This document shows positions 52,558 through 61,607 of a stretch of 64,000 nucleotides of DNA, in pieces. Under the pieces are notes generated by a model. It saw only the letters and a list, made by a program, of their open reading frames with translations. It was not told the origin of the DNA and ran no database searches. Numbering within the stretch: the first letter of the stretch is position 1; every line of letters starts with the position of its first letter. Origin of the DNA: an uncultured Nioella sp. Its GTDB lineage: Bacteria; Pseudomonadota; Alphaproteobacteria; Rhodobacterales; Rhodobacteraceae. The DNA is taken from positions 620,001 through 684,000 of the forward strand of contig CANLZL010000001.1 of the NCBI GenBank assembly GCA_947495575.1, given 5' to 3'. Position numbers and translations under genes: made by a program.

Positions 52558-53175
52558 ATGAGCACTGAACGCAAGATCAATCCTTACCTGAAAAGCGCGC
52601 TGGAACTTGGGCCGCCTGTCCTGTTCTTTATCGCCTATCTGTTGCTCAAGGACGAAACATATAATTTCTTCGGCCGTGAATTTGACGGCTTTATCGTGGT
52701 GACGGCGGGGTTTGTTCCGTTGCTCCTGGCCTCGATCGCGGCGCTTTGGGTTTTGACCGGCAAGATCAGCCGCATGCAGATTTTTACGGCAGTCCTAGTC
52801 GTTGTCTTTGGCGGGCTGACCGTTTGGTTTGACGATGAACGGTTCTTCAAGATGAAGACAACGATTGTCTATGCCTTCTTTGCCATCATCCTTGGGATCG
52901 GCCTCGCGCTAAAACGCAGCTGGTTGGAATATGTGATGGGTGAGCTGATGCCGATGCGACGTGAGGGCTGGATGATCCTGACCAAACGTCTGACGGCGGC
53001 CTTTGCATTTATGGCCATTGCCAATGAGGTGGTCTGGCGAACGCAGACAACCGAATTCTGGGTGACGTTCGAAACTTTCGCGCTGCCCGCGTTCCTGTTC
53101 CTAGTATTTATGTTCCAGGCCAAGTTGTTTGAAGCGCATATGATCGCACCTGAGGGCGAAGACGAGGCCAGCTAA
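52558..53175 (+). CDS. yciB: septation protein A / inner membrane protein YciB
   Basis: A 205-residue membrane protein of the YciB/IspA (septation A) family. After a short cytosolic N-terminus, five hydrophobic segments are seen (first about residues 18-34). NPYLKSALELGPPVLFFIAY, then GGLTVWFDDERFFKMKTTIVYAFF and LRRSWLEYVMGE-like (ALKRSWLEYVMGELMPMRREGW), are the family's signature blocks. It is thought to affect envelope synthesis and division. The stop is three bases from the convergent pseudouridine synthase stop. Confidence 0.92.
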   Translation: MSTERKINPYLKSALELGPPVLFFIAYLLLKDETYNFFGREFDGFIVVTAGFVPLLLASIAALWVLTGKISRMQIFTAVLVVVFGGLTVWFDDERFFKMKTTIVYAFFAIILGIGLALKRSWLEYVMGELMPMRREGWMILTKRLTAAFAFMAIANEVVWRTQTTEFWVTFETFALPAFLFLVFMFQAKLFEAHMIAPEGEDEAS

Positions 53176-53178
53176 CGC

Positions 53179-54003
53179 TTAGCGGCGTTTCCCGCCGCCC
53201 TGTGGCTTCTTCACCAATTTGCGTGCGCCAGGTCGCTTCGGCTTTGATTTTGCCTCAGCATGGCCCTGCGGCAATTCAATTCCAAGCTGATCGCGCATGA
53301 CTTTCGGTTTGATTTCTTCCACTTCGCCGGGCTTCAGCTCATTCAGGCGGAAAGGGCCGTAGCTGACGCGTAGCAGGCGGTTCACATGCAATCCGATCTC
53401 GGTCATGGCCCGCCGGATCTCTCGGTTTTTGCCTTCGCGCAAGCCTACGGTCAGCCAGGCATTAGCGCCTTGTTGTCGATCCAGAACCACTTCCATTGCC
53501 TGAAAACGCTCGCCATCGATGGTCATTCCCTTGCGCAGGGGCTCCAGTTGGTCGTCTTTAGGCGCGCCTTTGACACGGACCCGGTATTTGCGCAGCCAGC
53601 CGGTCGAAGGCAGCTCAAGCTTGCGTTTGATGCCGCCATCATTCGTCAGCAGCAACAGACCTTCGGAATTCAGGTCAAGTCGGCCCACGGACATCACCCG
53701 CGGCATATCCTCGGGAAGCTTGTCAAACACCGTTTCCCGGCCTTTTTCGTCCGAGGTCGTCGTCACCAGCCCTGAGGGTTTGTGATAAAGCCAGAGCCGC
53801 GCGCGTTCCGGCGCGCCGACCTCTTTGCCATCCACAACAATCTTGTCGGCTTCGGTCACATTCAACGCAGGCGACGTTATGCGCGTACCATTCACGGCAA
53901 CGCGGCCTGCTTCGATCATGCGTTCCGCCTCGCGGCGCGAGGCGATGCCGGCACGCGACAGGACTTTGGCGATCCGGTCGCCTTTGGGAGTGTTTTCCGT
54001 CAT
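53179..54003 (-). CDS. RluB/RsuA-type pseudouridine synthase
   Basis: A 274-residue rRNA modification enzyme. An S4 RNA-binding domain (DRIAKVLSRAGIASRREAERMIEAGRV, about residues 8-60) precedes the synthase domain with SVGRLDLNSEGLLLLTNDGG, whose Asp is catalytic, and LREGKNREIRRAM. The C-terminal ~25 residues are a Lys/Arg/Pro-rich tail. This branch modifies 23S (RluB) or 16S (RsuA) rRNA; the target is not decided here. It is divergent from tadA with a 53-base gap. Confidence 0.92.
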   Translation of the reverse strand: MTENTPKGDRIAKVLSRAGIASRREAERMIEAGRVAVNGTRITSPALNVTEADKIVVDGKEVGAPERARLWLYHKPSGLVTTTSDEKGRETVFDKLPEDMPRVMSVGRLDLNSEGLLLLTNDGGIKRKLELPSTGWLRKYRVRVKGAPKDDQLEPLRKGMTIDGERFQAMEVVLDRQQGANAWLTVGLREGKNREIRRAMTEIGLHVNRLLRVSYGPFRLNELKPGEVEEIKPKVMRDQLGIELPQGHAEAKSKPKRPGARKLVKKPQGGGKRR

Positions 54004-54056
54004 GTCTTTGGGGTTAGCGGTTTGACAGGGGCTTGGAAAGCGGCAAAAGCAATGGG

Positions 54057-54509
54057 ATGAGCGGATTTTTGAGCTACATGGATGCCGCCTTGGAAGAGGC
54101 ACGCGCGGCTGCTGCGGCAGGGGAAGTTCCAGTGGGTGCTGTCATTGTTGACGCAGAGGGCCAAATCATTGCGCGGGCGCATAACCAGATGCGCGCACTT
54201 AGCGATCCAACGGCTCATGCCGAAATGCTGGCCATTCGCGCGGCGTGTAAAACATTGCGCAGCGAACGCCTGACCGGATGCGATCTTTATGTCAGCCTTG
54301 AACCTTGCCCATCTTGTGCCGGAGCCATTTCTGCAGCCCGGATCGCACGTCTCTATTATGGCGCCAGCGACCCGAAATCTGGTGGTGTCGCCCAGGGCCC
54401 GCGGATTTTTGAACACCCGCAGGCCCATCACAAACCTGAGGTCTATGGCGGCATCGCCGAGGCCGAATCTGAGGCCATGCTCAAATACTTTTTTGCCGCG
54501 CGCCGCTGA
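54057..54509 (+). CDS. tadA: tRNA-specific adenosine deaminase
   Basis: A 150-residue zinc deaminase that converts A34 to inosine in tRNA-Arg(ACG). THAEM (as TAHAEML) gives the zinc His and the catalytic Glu, and EPCPSCAGAI gives the PCxxC zinc cysteines. The C-terminus (GGIAEAESEAMLKYFFAARR) fits TadA. ATG 54057 is taken as start; a TTG at 54033 and an ATG at 54102 are other choices. It is divergent from the pseudouridine synthase gene. Confidence 0.93.
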   Translation: MSGFLSYMDAALEEARAAAAAGEVPVGAVIVDAEGQIIARAHNQMRALSDPTAHAEMLAIRAACKTLRSERLTGCDLYVSLEPCPSCAGAISAARIARLYYGASDPKSGGVAQGPRIFEHPQAHHKPEVYGGIAEAESEAMLKYFFAARR

Positions 54510-54537
54510 TCCTGTTCATTTTGCCCCTAATACCTCA

Positions 54538-54595
54538 GGGGGTCCGGGGGACCGGCCCCCGGCAGGTCGGACGGCCGAAAGCAATTCGAAACAGG
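54538..54595. repeat. dispersed GC-hairpin repeat, copy 2
   Basis: GGGGG and CCCCC blocks are followed by GGTCGGACGGCC and then GCAATTCGAAAC. Aligned to the copy at 411-460, the second half agrees at most positions (GGTCGGA..GCC.AA.GC.ATTCGAAAC). It fills the gap between tadA and the convergent UPF0173 gene and probably ends transcription there. Confidence 0.6.
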
Positions 54596-54607
54596 GCTTG
54601 CCTCGAC

Positions 54608-55300
54608 CTAGAGGTCAATCGCGACCATTACCTCGGGCTCGATCACGTCTACATCTGGCAAAGCTTCAATCATAGCTTCGGCCGACTGCTCCAGAATGGG
54701 GAAAGTTTTGTAATGGCAGGGGATCACTGTTTTGAAGTTGAAGAATTTTTCCGCAGCATAGGCGGCCCGGCTCATATTCATAGTGAACCAACCACCCGCG
54801 CAAAGGATTCCGATCTCGGGCGCATGCAGATCATTCCAGATCGCCATATCGGCGGTCACATCCGTATCGCCAGAGACATAAATTGTTTTGCCTTCGCCTG
54901 AGATCATGTAGCCAGCTTCGGCTCCGGCATATTGCGGTCCGTCCACGCCGCCGATAGATGAGGAATGTAACGCGTTCACCATGGTGATCGCCACGTCGCC
55001 CGCCATCACCGTTCCGCCCTTGTTAAAGCCAATCCCTTCGATCCCTTCGGTCTCGGACCACCAGGATATCAGATCGTAAATGCCGTAGACCGGGATGCTC
55101 AGCTCTTTCGCGATGGCCAGGGTCGAGCTCGAATGATCGCCATGCCCATGGGTCAGAACAATCGCGGTGGCGCCTGCTGTCGCCTCGCCTTTCCGGTCTT
55201 CTGGAAAGGCCGGGTTTCCGTCCAGCCAAGGGTCGATCAGCAACACCTGATCCGCAATTTCCAGTCTGAAGCCGCTATGGCCAAGCCAGATGAGTTTCAT
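54608..55300 (-). CDS. UPF0173 metal-dependent hydrolase (beta-lactamase fold)
   Basis: A 230-residue metallo-beta-lactamase-fold protein. LTHGHGDHSSST is the HxHxDH metal motif, and DPWLDGNP, SGDTDVT and the late PCHYKTFP His complete the sites. It matches the UPF0173/YtkL type of metal-dependent hydrolase. ATG 55300 follows GGGAGGATG, so the longer frame start at 55315 is rejected. The substrate is unknown. It is divergent from gatC. Confidence 0.9.
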   Translation of the reverse strand: MKLIWLGHSGFRLEIADQVLLIDPWLDGNPAFPEDRKGEATAGATAIVLTHGHGDHSSSTLAIAKELSIPVYGIYDLISWWSETEGIEGIGFNKGGTVMAGDVAITMVNALHSSSIGGVDGPQYAGAEAGYMISGEGKTIYVSGDTDVTADMAIWNDLHAPEIGILCAGGWFTMNMSRAAYAAEKFFNFKTVIPCHYKTFPILEQSAEAMIEALPDVDVIEPEVMVAIDL

Positions 55301-55391
55301 GGCACATCCTCCCAAATCACTTTGGAAATCAGCCTAGCGTCGTCAATATCGGGAACAAAAGGAAAATCCGCACCATCTTGGATGCCATGGC

Positions 55392-55420
55392 GCTTGCAGC
55401 ACCGCGCGCGCGCCTATAAA
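55392..55420 (+). promoter_or_regulatory. likely gatC promoter
   Basis: GCTTGC (55392-55397) and TATAAA (55415-55420) are separated by 17 bases, 41 bases before the gatC start. The -35 shares only the CTTG core of alphaproteobacterial promoters. Confidence 0.5.
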
Positions 55421-55461
55421 CCCGGCGCTGATTTTCGAAGATCCCGATAGGTAGGCCCGAC

Positions 55462-55749
55462 ATGTCAATCGACACTGCAACCGCCGCCCGCGTCGCCAAA
55501 TTGGCCCGCATCAAGGTGGAAGAGGATGAGCTGCCCGCGCTGGCAGAAGAGTTTAACGCCATTCTCGGCTTTATCGAGCAATTGGGCGAGCTTGATGTGG
55601 ATGATGTGGAACCGATGACGTCGGTTACCCCGATGCGCCTTCCGCGCCGGGTCGATGAGATCACCGATGGCAATCAGCAGGACAAGGTTCTGGCCAATGC
55701 GCCCGATGCGCGCGAGGGATTTTTTGCCGTTCCGAAGGTGGTTGAGTGA
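55462..55749 (+). CDS. gatC: Asp/Glu-tRNA amidotransferase subunit C
   Basis: A 95-residue subunit of the GatCAB amidotransferase, which makes Gln-tRNA and/or Asn-tRNA from the mischarged forms. It shows [43 protein letters not shown] and [10 protein letters not shown], all family blocks. Its stop shares one base with the gatA start. gatB is not in the window. Confidence 0.95.
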   Translation: MSIDTATAARVAKLARIKVEEDELPALAEEFNAILGFIEQLGELDVDDVEPMTSVTPMRLPRRVDEITDGNQQDKVLANAPDAREGFFAVPKVVE

Positions 55750-57233
55750 TGTCTGATCTGAACAAACTGACAATTGCTGATGCGCGCGATGCGCTGCGCA
55801 AAGGCGACGTAACCTCGGTTGAGCTGACCGAAGCCTGCCTGGGCGCCATTGACGCGGCCGATGCGCTTGGCGCGTTTGTGCATAAAACGCCTGAGATCGC
55901 GATGGAGCGGGCCGCGGCCGCAGATGTGCGGATCAAAGCGGGTGACGCGCCCGATATGTGTGGCGTACCCGTTGGCATCAAAGATCTTTTCTGCACCGAA
56001 GGTGTCGACAGTCAGGCCGCCAGCCGCATCCTTGAAGGCTTCAAGCCGGAATATGAATCGACGGTTTCGGGCAAGCTGAAAGACGCGGGCGCGGTCATGT
56101 TGGGCAAGCTCAACATGGATGAGTTCGCGATGGGATCGTCCAACGAGACTTCTGTTTATGGCAATGCGGTGAACCCGTGGCGCGCCGGCAATTCCGATGC
56201 CGCGCTGACGCCGGGGGGGTCTTCGGGCGGGTCGGCCTCGGCTGTGGCGGCTGACCTTTGTATGGCGGCAACCGGTACCGATACGGGCGGCTCCATCCGT
56301 CAGCCTGCTGCTTTCACCGGAATTGTTGGTCTGAAACCGACCTACGGGCGCTGCTCGCGTTGGGGCATCGTGGCGTTTGCCAGCTCGCTTGATCAGGCGG
56401 GACCCATGACCAAGACCGTGCGCGACGCAGCGATTATGGGCCGCGCGATGATGGGCCATGACGCCAAGGATTCGACATCGGCGGATCTGGCCGTGCCGGA
56501 TTTCGAGGCAATGCTGACGGGTAACATCAAGGGCAAAGTTATTGGTATTCCAAAAGAATACCGCATGGACGGTATGCCGGAAGAGATTGAAAAGCTCTGG
56601 TCTGATGGTGCCGAAATGCTGAAGGATGCAGGCGCCGAACTGCGTGATATCAGCCTGCCGCACACGAAATACGCTTTGCCCGCCTATTACGTTGTGGCCC
56701 CGGCCGAGGCCTCGTCGAACCTTGCACGCTATGACGGGGTGCGGTTTGGACATCGCGCATCGCTTGCCCAGGGCGACGGCATCACCGAGATGTATGAAAA
56801 AACCCGGGCCGAAGGGTTTGGCGCCGAGGTCAAACGGCGCGTCATGATCGGCACTTATGTGCTGTCGGCCGGATTCTACGACGCCTACTATAATCGCGCC
56901 CGCAAAGTGCGTGCCCTGATCAAGAAAGATTTCGAGGATGTGTTTGCAACGGGTATCGACTCGATCCTGACACCGGCAACACCCTCGGCGGCGTTTGAGC
57001 TTGGTAAAGAGGTCTCAGACCCCGTCGAAATGTACCTCAACGATGTTTTCACCGTGACCGTCAACCTTGCTGGATTGCCGGGCGTCGCCGTGCCAACCGG
57101 CGTTGACAAGACCGGTTTGCCGCTTGGCCTGCAACTCATCGGGCGCCCCTGGGAAGAAGGCGATTTGCTGAACACCGCCTACGCGCTGGAAAGCGCCGCC
57201 GGATTTGTGGCGAAACCAGCGAAATGGTGGTAA
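55749..57233 (+). CDS. gatA: Asp/Glu-tRNA amidotransferase subunit A
   Basis: A 494-residue amidase-signature enzyme that releases ammonia from glutamine. The Ser-cisSer-Lys triad is in [13 protein letters not shown] (Lys), [13 protein letters not shown] (cis-Ser) and [14 protein letters not shown] (nucleophilic Ser). [19 protein letters not shown] is the GatA-specific block that precedes it. ATG 55749 overlaps the gatC stop (TGATG) and is preferred to a GTG one codon upstream. The C-terminus matches full length. Confidence 0.96.
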   Translation: MSDLNKLTIADARDALRKGDVTSVELTEACLGAIDAADALGAFVHKTPEIAMERAAAADVRIKAGDAPDMCGVPVGIKDLFCTEGVDSQAASRILEGFKPEYESTVSGKLKDAGAVMLGKLNMDEFAMGSSNETSVYGNAVNPWRAGNSDAALTPGGSSGGSASAVAADLCMAATGTDTGGSIRQPAAFTGIVGLKPTYGRCSRWGIVAFASSLDQAGPMTKTVRDAAIMGRAMMGHDAKDSTSADLAVPDFEAMLTGNIKGKVIGIPKEYRMDGMPEEIEKLWSDGAEMLKDAGAELRDISLPHTKYALPAYYVVAPAEASSNLARYDGVRFGHRASLAQGDGITEMYEKTRAEGFGAEVKRRVMIGTYVLSAGFYDAYYNRARKVRALIKKDFEDVFATGIDSILTPATPSAAFELGKEVSDPVEMYLNDVFTVTVNLAGLPGVAVPTGVDKTGLPLGLQLIGRPWEEGDLLNTAYALESAAGFVAKPAKWW

Positions 57234-57265
57234 ACAGACGCAAAACGACCTTATGAGGTAGGGCA

Positions 57266-57934
57266 ATGCGGAATTTTGTGGTGACGGGGCTGGGGCTCCT
57301 GATGTTGGGGGCGTGTTCATCGGCTCCCCCAGACGACACGCGCGGCGTTGGGTTTGGGAACTATCAAACCTATTCCGACGAGCGTGCTGCCCGTGAATCT
57401 GCGTTGGCGGGCAATCCCCAACCTCAAACCGTATTACCTCCGACACAATCCGCCGGGACCGATGTCGCCACCCTTGCAGAGGGCGCAATTGCCGAGGCCG
57501 AAACACGCCCTGCAACACCTCCAGGCGGAAATGCAGGTATTTCTGATGAGCAGGATTTTGATGCGGTCGCTGGACGCGAAAGCATTGAAAGCGATGCCGA
57601 GCGTCGTCAACGAATGCAGGACCAACGGGTTGAAATTGCGCCCACGGCGGTGCCGACACGCAATGGCAGCTCTGGCCCCAATATAATCGAGTACGCGCTT
57701 TCAACCTCGCACCCGGTCGGGCAGTCGCAATTCAATCGCTCGCCCTTTGGGCAAGGGCGGCACGAGCGCAACTGCCTTGCCTATCGCTCGGACGATCTGG
57801 CCCAAGAAGCTTTTTTACGCATGGGCGGGCCCAACCGAGACAGGCAGGCGCTTGATCCCGATGGCGACGGTTATGCCTGTGGTTGGAATCCCTCGGTTTA
57901 TCGAAACGCCGCCGCCGCCGCGCGCAATCAGTGA
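57266..57934 (+). CDS. lipoprotein with Excalibur-like calcium-binding motif
   Basis: A 222-residue lipoprotein. The signal peptide ends at the lipobox LGAC (Cys17). A long, Ala/Pro-rich, probably flexible region follows. The end contains RNCLAYRSDDLAQEAFLRMG and DPDGDGYACGWNP, an Excalibur-type C...DxDxDGxxC calcium loop. Two cysteines frame it. The gene is 32 bases downstream of gatA and overlaps the next gene by four bases (GTGA). Its role, probably at the envelope, is not known. Confidence 0.75.
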   Translation: MRNFVVTGLGLLMLGACSSAPPDDTRGVGFGNYQTYSDERAARESALAGNPQPQTVLPPTQSAGTDVATLAEGAIAEAETRPATPPGGNAGISDEQDFDAVAGRESIESDAERRQRMQDQRVEIAPTAVPTRNGSSGPNIIEYALSTSHPVGQSQFNRSPFGQGRHERNCLAYRSDDLAQEAFLRMGGPNRDRQALDPDGDGYACGWNPSVYRNAAAAARNQ

Positions 57935-58614
57935 TCCGCATTGCGTCACCGAATTTCGGACCGCGCCACGACGGGCTGCGGCCCGAACTGGTGGTTTTGC
58001 ACTACACGGCAATGGAAAGTTGCGAGGCGGCCTGTCGGGTGCTGTGCGACCCGGAGCGCGAAGTCTCAGCCCATTATCTGATTTCCGAGGCCGGAGAAGT
58101 CACGCAGTTGGTCGATGAAGAAATGCGCGCTTGGCATGCGGGCGCGGGCGAATGGGGGGGCAGGGGTGATGTCAATTCCCGGTCAATCGGTATCGAGATG
58201 TCCAATACCGGCTTCACGCCTTATACGGCGCGACAGATGGATGCGTTAGAGGACTTGCTGGCAGGCATTTTGATCCGTTGGGATATTCCACCTGAAGGAG
58301 TAATCGGCCATTCGGACATGGCACCAGGCCGCAAGATTGACCCCGGCCCACGCTTTGATTGGCAGAGATTGTCCCGTCAGGGGTTATCGGTCTGGCCCAC
58401 TGAGAATCCAGTTGAGGGCCATGATCCAAGTTGGTTCCGGGAATTTGCCGACACGTTCGGGTACCCAACGAATATCCCAGATGACTTATTGCTATCGACC
58501 TTTCGCTTGCGGTTTAGGCCCGGGATGACTGGACCAATCGATGCGCGCGATATGCAGATGATTCAGGACCTTGCCAAACGATTTGGCGTTGACCGGCGCG
58601 ATCCCAACCCTTAG
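57931..58614 (+). CDS. N-acetylmuramoyl-L-alanine amidase (AmpD-like)
   Basis: A 227-residue zinc amidase of the AmpD/amidase 2 family, which cuts the MurNAc-L-Ala bond. VVLHYTAMESCEAA holds the first zinc His, RAWHAGAGEWGGRGDVNSRSIGIEM the second His and Arg region, and IGHSDMAPGRKIDPGP the third His with the catalytic Lys region and Asp. There is no signal peptide, so it is probably cytosolic and recycles muropeptides. GTG 57931 overlaps the upstream stop (GTGA). The C-terminal ~70 residues resemble a short peptidoglycan-binding-like helical segment. Confidence 0.9.
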   Translation: MIRIASPNFGPRHDGLRPELVVLHYTAMESCEAACRVLCDPEREVSAHYLISEAGEVTQLVDEEMRAWHAGAGEWGGRGDVNSRSIGIEMSNTGFTPYTARQMDALEDLLAGILIRWDIPPEGVIGHSDMAPGRKIDPGPRFDWQRLSRQGLSVWPTENPVEGHDPSWFREFADTFGYPTNIPDDLLLSTFRLRFRPGMTGPIDARDMQMIQDLAKRFGVDRRDPNP

Positions 58615-58622
58615 GTCGCAAA

Positions 58623-59020
58623 GCGCGCGGAGGGCTGGATGGCCGCCTACGGGCGCCCGTTTCGGGCACCATGGGAGGAAAGTCCGGACTCCCTGAAGCA
58701 ACGGTGCCGGGTAATGCCCGGGCGGAGTAATCCGACGGAAAGCGCCACAGAAAACAAACCGCCTGTCTTTGGACAGGTAAGGGTGAAACGGTGGGGTAAG
58801 AGCCCACCGCGCTGCTGGCAACAGTGGCGGCACGGCAAGCCCCACCGGGGAGCAATGCCAAATAGGGATCGCGTGGGGGGCTTCGGCCCGCCGGGGTTGC
58901 TTCAGCCCCAGCAGATCCGGGTTGGCAGCTAGAGCCGTCTGGCAACAGGCGGTCCAGAGGAATGGTCATCCAGAGGGCGCAAGCCCTTGGACAGAATCCG
59001 GCTTATAGGCCCTCCGCGCA
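58623..59020 (+). ncRNA. rnpB: RNase P RNA (type A)
   Basis: About 397 bases with the bacterial RNase P RNA core. Terminal helix P1 forms between GCGCGGAGGG (58625-58634) and CCCTCCGCGC (59010-59019). Conserved blocks are GAGGAAAGTCCGGACTCC (58675-58692), the ACAGAAA region (58747), GGTGAAACGGTGGGGTAAGA (about 58782), AGAGGAATGGTCATC (58957-58971) and ACAGAATCCGGCTTATAGG (58991-59009). It processes tRNA 5' ends. Exact ends are estimated from the P1 helix. No protein gene lies within this stretch. Confidence 0.97.
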
Positions 59021-59057
59021 TATCAACTTGGTTTCGCCGCGCTTGCGCGCGCCGACC

Positions 59058-59112
59058 GATGCGGGGGCCAGCCCCCGCACCCCCGGGGTATTTTTGCAAA
59101 GAAGAAGGGGCA
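59058..59112. repeat. dispersed CG-hairpin repeat downstream of rnpB
   Basis: GCGGGGGC, AG and CCCCCGC fold into a hairpin (59061-59078), then ACCCCCGGGGTATTTTTGCA and AAGAAGAAGGGG. This element type recurs in roseobacter genomes by recollection. Here its T5 run after the hairpin makes it a likely terminator of rnpB. Confidence 0.6.
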
Positions 59113-59238
59113 GGTTGACAGAGTGGCCATGTCTGCGGATATCTAGGGCTATGGGGATTTCGCGATCGCGCCCCGTGAGGCTACGGCCCAAGGCGTCGCA
59201 TCCAACTGACCTTTCTTCGTTGAAAAGGAGGATGCTCC

Positions 59239-60051
59239 ATGCCCGGATTACACCAGATAACCCCAGAACAATTGATGCGCCGGATTGGCCTGCCCGATGC
59301 GCCGGTGCTGATTGATGTTTGTATCGATGAAGATTTTGAGCCCTCGCCCCAACTGATCCCCGGCGCGCGCCGCCATCCCTTTGCTCAGATCGAAGAGTTA
59401 ATCCCTGAACTGGAGCGCCGGCAGGTTGTGGTAATCTGCCAAAAGGGGCTGAAGCTTAGCCATGGCGCGGCAGCTATATTGCGATCACATGGGATAGCCG
59501 CCGAAAGCTTGCAGGGCGGTGTTGTGGCATGGCGCAAGGCTGGATTGCCAGAAATACCGGTGGCCGCCCATGCTGGCCTAGCGACGGGCGGCACGCGTTG
59601 GGTGACCCGGCAGCGGCCCAAGATAGACCGGATCGCCTGTCCGTGGCTCATCCGTCGTTTTGTGGATCGCGACGCACAATTCCTGTTTGTCCCGACTGAT
59701 CAGGTGGAACTGGTCGGCGACAGGTTTCAAGCCACCCCTTTCGATTTCGAAGGCGGGCAATGGTCTCATCGCGGCGACCTCTGCACGTTTGATGTGATGT
59801 TGGAGTCCTTTGGGCTTCGAACCCAGGCCTTGATGCGGCTAGCGACAGTCATCCGGGCGGCCGATACCAATCGGCATGACCTTGCACCGGAAGCGGCGGG
59901 GCTTTTGGCCGCAAGCGTCGGCTTTTCCAGACAATATCGAGACGACAACGCGCAGCTGGATGCAGCATTGCCACTTTATGACGCCCTTTACAGGTGGGCG
60001 CGGGACGGGTTTGAAGAAACCCATGACTGGCCAACGGCACCAAAGGGCTGA
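59239..60051 (+). CDS. rhodanese-ChrB fusion, chromate resistance protein
   Basis: A 270-residue two-domain protein. Residues about 1-105 are a rhodanese domain (VLIDVCIDEDFEPSPQLIPG, with the active Cys in VVICQKGLKLSHGAA, then GVVAWRKAGLPE). Residues about 115-265 are a ChrB C-terminal domain (TRWVTRQRPKIDRIACPWLI, RRFVDRDAQFLFVP, FDFEGGQWSHRGDLCTFD). ChrB is a chromate-responsive factor that accompanies ChrA. The start follows AAAAGGAGGATGCTCC. It ends three bases before chrA, so the two form an operon. It lacks the ChrB N-terminal domain. Confidence 0.88.
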   Translation: MPGLHQITPEQLMRRIGLPDAPVLIDVCIDEDFEPSPQLIPGARRHPFAQIEELIPELERRQVVVICQKGLKLSHGAAAILRSHGIAAESLQGGVVAWRKAGLPEIPVAAHAGLATGGTRWVTRQRPKIDRIACPWLIRRFVDRDAQFLFVPTDQVELVGDRFQATPFDFEGGQWSHRGDLCTFDVMLESFGLRTQALMRLATVIRAADTNRHDLAPEAAGLLAASVGFSRQYRDDNAQLDAALPLYDALYRWARDGFEETHDWPTAPKG

Positions 60052-60054
60052 TCC

Positions 60055-61326
60055 ATGACATATTCCATTTCCGAGATGATCCGGGTGTTTGGCCGGATCG
60101 GGCTCTTGTCCTTTGGCGGGCCGGCCGCTCAAATCGCGTTGATGCACAAAGAGTTGGTCGAGGAACGGCCCTGGTTGACCGAAAAACAATTTCTGGGCGC
60201 GCTCAGTTTTTGCATGTTGCTACCCGGGCCAGAGGCGATGCAATTGGCGACATATTCCGGCTGGCGCATGGCCGGGCTGAAAGGCGGCCTGCTTGCGGGC
60301 GGGCTGTTTGTGCTGCCGGGCGCTATTGTGATCCTTGCATTGGCGGCGGCCTATGCCGCGTATGGACAGGTTCCCTTCGCTGAGGCCATGTTCCTTGGCA
60401 TCAAGGCCACTGTGATTATCGTTGTCATTCAGGCGTTAATGAAAGTCTCGAAAAAGGCGTTGAAGGGGCGGGTGCCATATCTTTTGGCAGCAGCCGCTTT
60501 TCTTGGCCTTTTCGCTTTCGATCTGCCGTTCCCGCTGATCATTGCTCTGGCGGCATGTTGTGGCGCGCTGTTTATGACGGGGCAAGACGGCGAAGGTGAG
60601 GCCGTTCGGGTCCACCCTGCCAATACGGGCGCGACGATCGTAATCTGGGCGGCAATTTGGTTGCTGCCCTTGGCTCTACTCTGGGGCATTGCACCGGACA
60701 GCGTGCTGACGCAGGTCGGCCTTTTCTTTTCGAAACTTGCCGTCGTAACTTTTGGCGGGGCCTATGCAGTGCTAGCCTATATGGTGCAGCAAGTTGTGGG
60801 CGATTTCGGCTGGCTGACGACCGGGCAGATGATGGATGCGCTTGGGCTGGCTGAGACGACGCCGGGCCCCCTGATCCTGGTGACCGAGTTTGTGGGGTTT
60901 ATGGCAGGCGCCGGGCAGGGCGGGATGTGGCTGGGCCTTTTGGCCGCGATCGTAACGCTTTGGGTGACGTTCGTGCCGTGCTTTTTGTGGATTTTTGCCT
61001 TTGCACCCTATGTCGAATGGATCTCGGGCCAGCCGCGGCTAAGGGGGGCCCTTTCAGGCATCACGGCGGCCGTGGTGGGCGTTATCCTGAACCTATCGCT
61101 CTGGTTCGGGTTGAACGTGTTCTTCGCATCGGTTGAGCGTCTGCCTGTCGGCCCTGCCGCTCTTTGGTGGCCGGATCTGACCACGTTCCAACCGGGGGCG
61201 ATTCTTTTGGCTCTGGTTGCGGGATGGATGCTTTTGGCGCGAAAATGGGACCTTCTCGTGGTTCTGGGCCTTATGGCGGGGCTTGGTGTGGTCTGGAGCC
61301 TGATAATCCTGCCCCTTTTCGGTTGA
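60055..61326 (+). CDS. chrA: chromate efflux transporter ChrA
   Basis: A 423-residue membrane protein of the long-chain CHR family with two homologous halves and about 12 hydrophobic segments. SFGGPAAQIALMHKELVEE opens it, LLPGPEAMQLATYSGWRMAG is the first CHR motif, and the second half has VVTFGGAYAVLAYMVQQVV and ETTPGPLILVTEFVGFMAG. It exports chromate in exchange for protons. The gene is three bases after the rhodanese-ChrB gene. Confidence 0.93.
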   Translation: MTYSISEMIRVFGRIGLLSFGGPAAQIALMHKELVEERPWLTEKQFLGALSFCMLLPGPEAMQLATYSGWRMAGLKGGLLAGGLFVLPGAIVILALAAAYAAYGQVPFAEAMFLGIKATVIIVVIQALMKVSKKALKGRVPYLLAAAAFLGLFAFDLPFPLIIALAACCGALFMTGQDGEGEAVRVHPANTGATIVIWAAIWLLPLALLWGIAPDSVLTQVGLFFSKLAVVTFGGAYAVLAYMVQQVVGDFGWLTTGQMMDALGLAETTPGPLILVTEFVGFMAGAGQGGMWLGLLAAIVTLWVTFVPCFLWIFAFAPYVEWISGQPRLRGALSGITAAVVGVILNLSLWFGLNVFFASVERLPVGPAALWWPDLTTFQPGAILLALVAGWMLLARKWDLLVVLGLMAGLGVVWSLIILPLFG

Positions 61327-61413
61327 CATGGCAGGCCCCAGAGGTAAAAAGCGCCCTCAATCAGTTGACGCGCGCAGGATGCTCGCGCGCCCCGCTAGTG
61401 CTAGGAGATACCC

Positions 61414-61581
61414 ATGGCGAAGCCGACCACCATCAAGATCCGCCTGAATTCCACAGCGGATACCGGCCACTTCTATGTGACCAAGAAAAATGCCCGCACC
61501 ATGACCGAAAAGATGGTCGTGCGGAAATATGATCCCGTTGCGCGCAAGCACGTGGAATACAAAGAAGGCAAGATCAAGTAA
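61414..61581 (+). CDS. rpmG: 50S ribosomal protein L33
   Basis: A 55-residue ribosomal protein. [20 protein letters not shown] and [20 protein letters not shown], then [10 protein letters not shown], are the L33 pattern of alphaproteobacteria, with no zinc cysteines. TAGGAG precedes the ATG by seven bases. A terminator follows at 61608. It is translated from a frame too short for most ORF finders. Confidence 0.97.
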   Translation: MAKPTTIKIRLNSTADTGHFYVTKKNARTMTEKMVVRKYDPVARKHVEYKEGKIK

Positions 61582-61607
61582 TTTGATCGCCTGACAGTTT
61601 CTAACGA

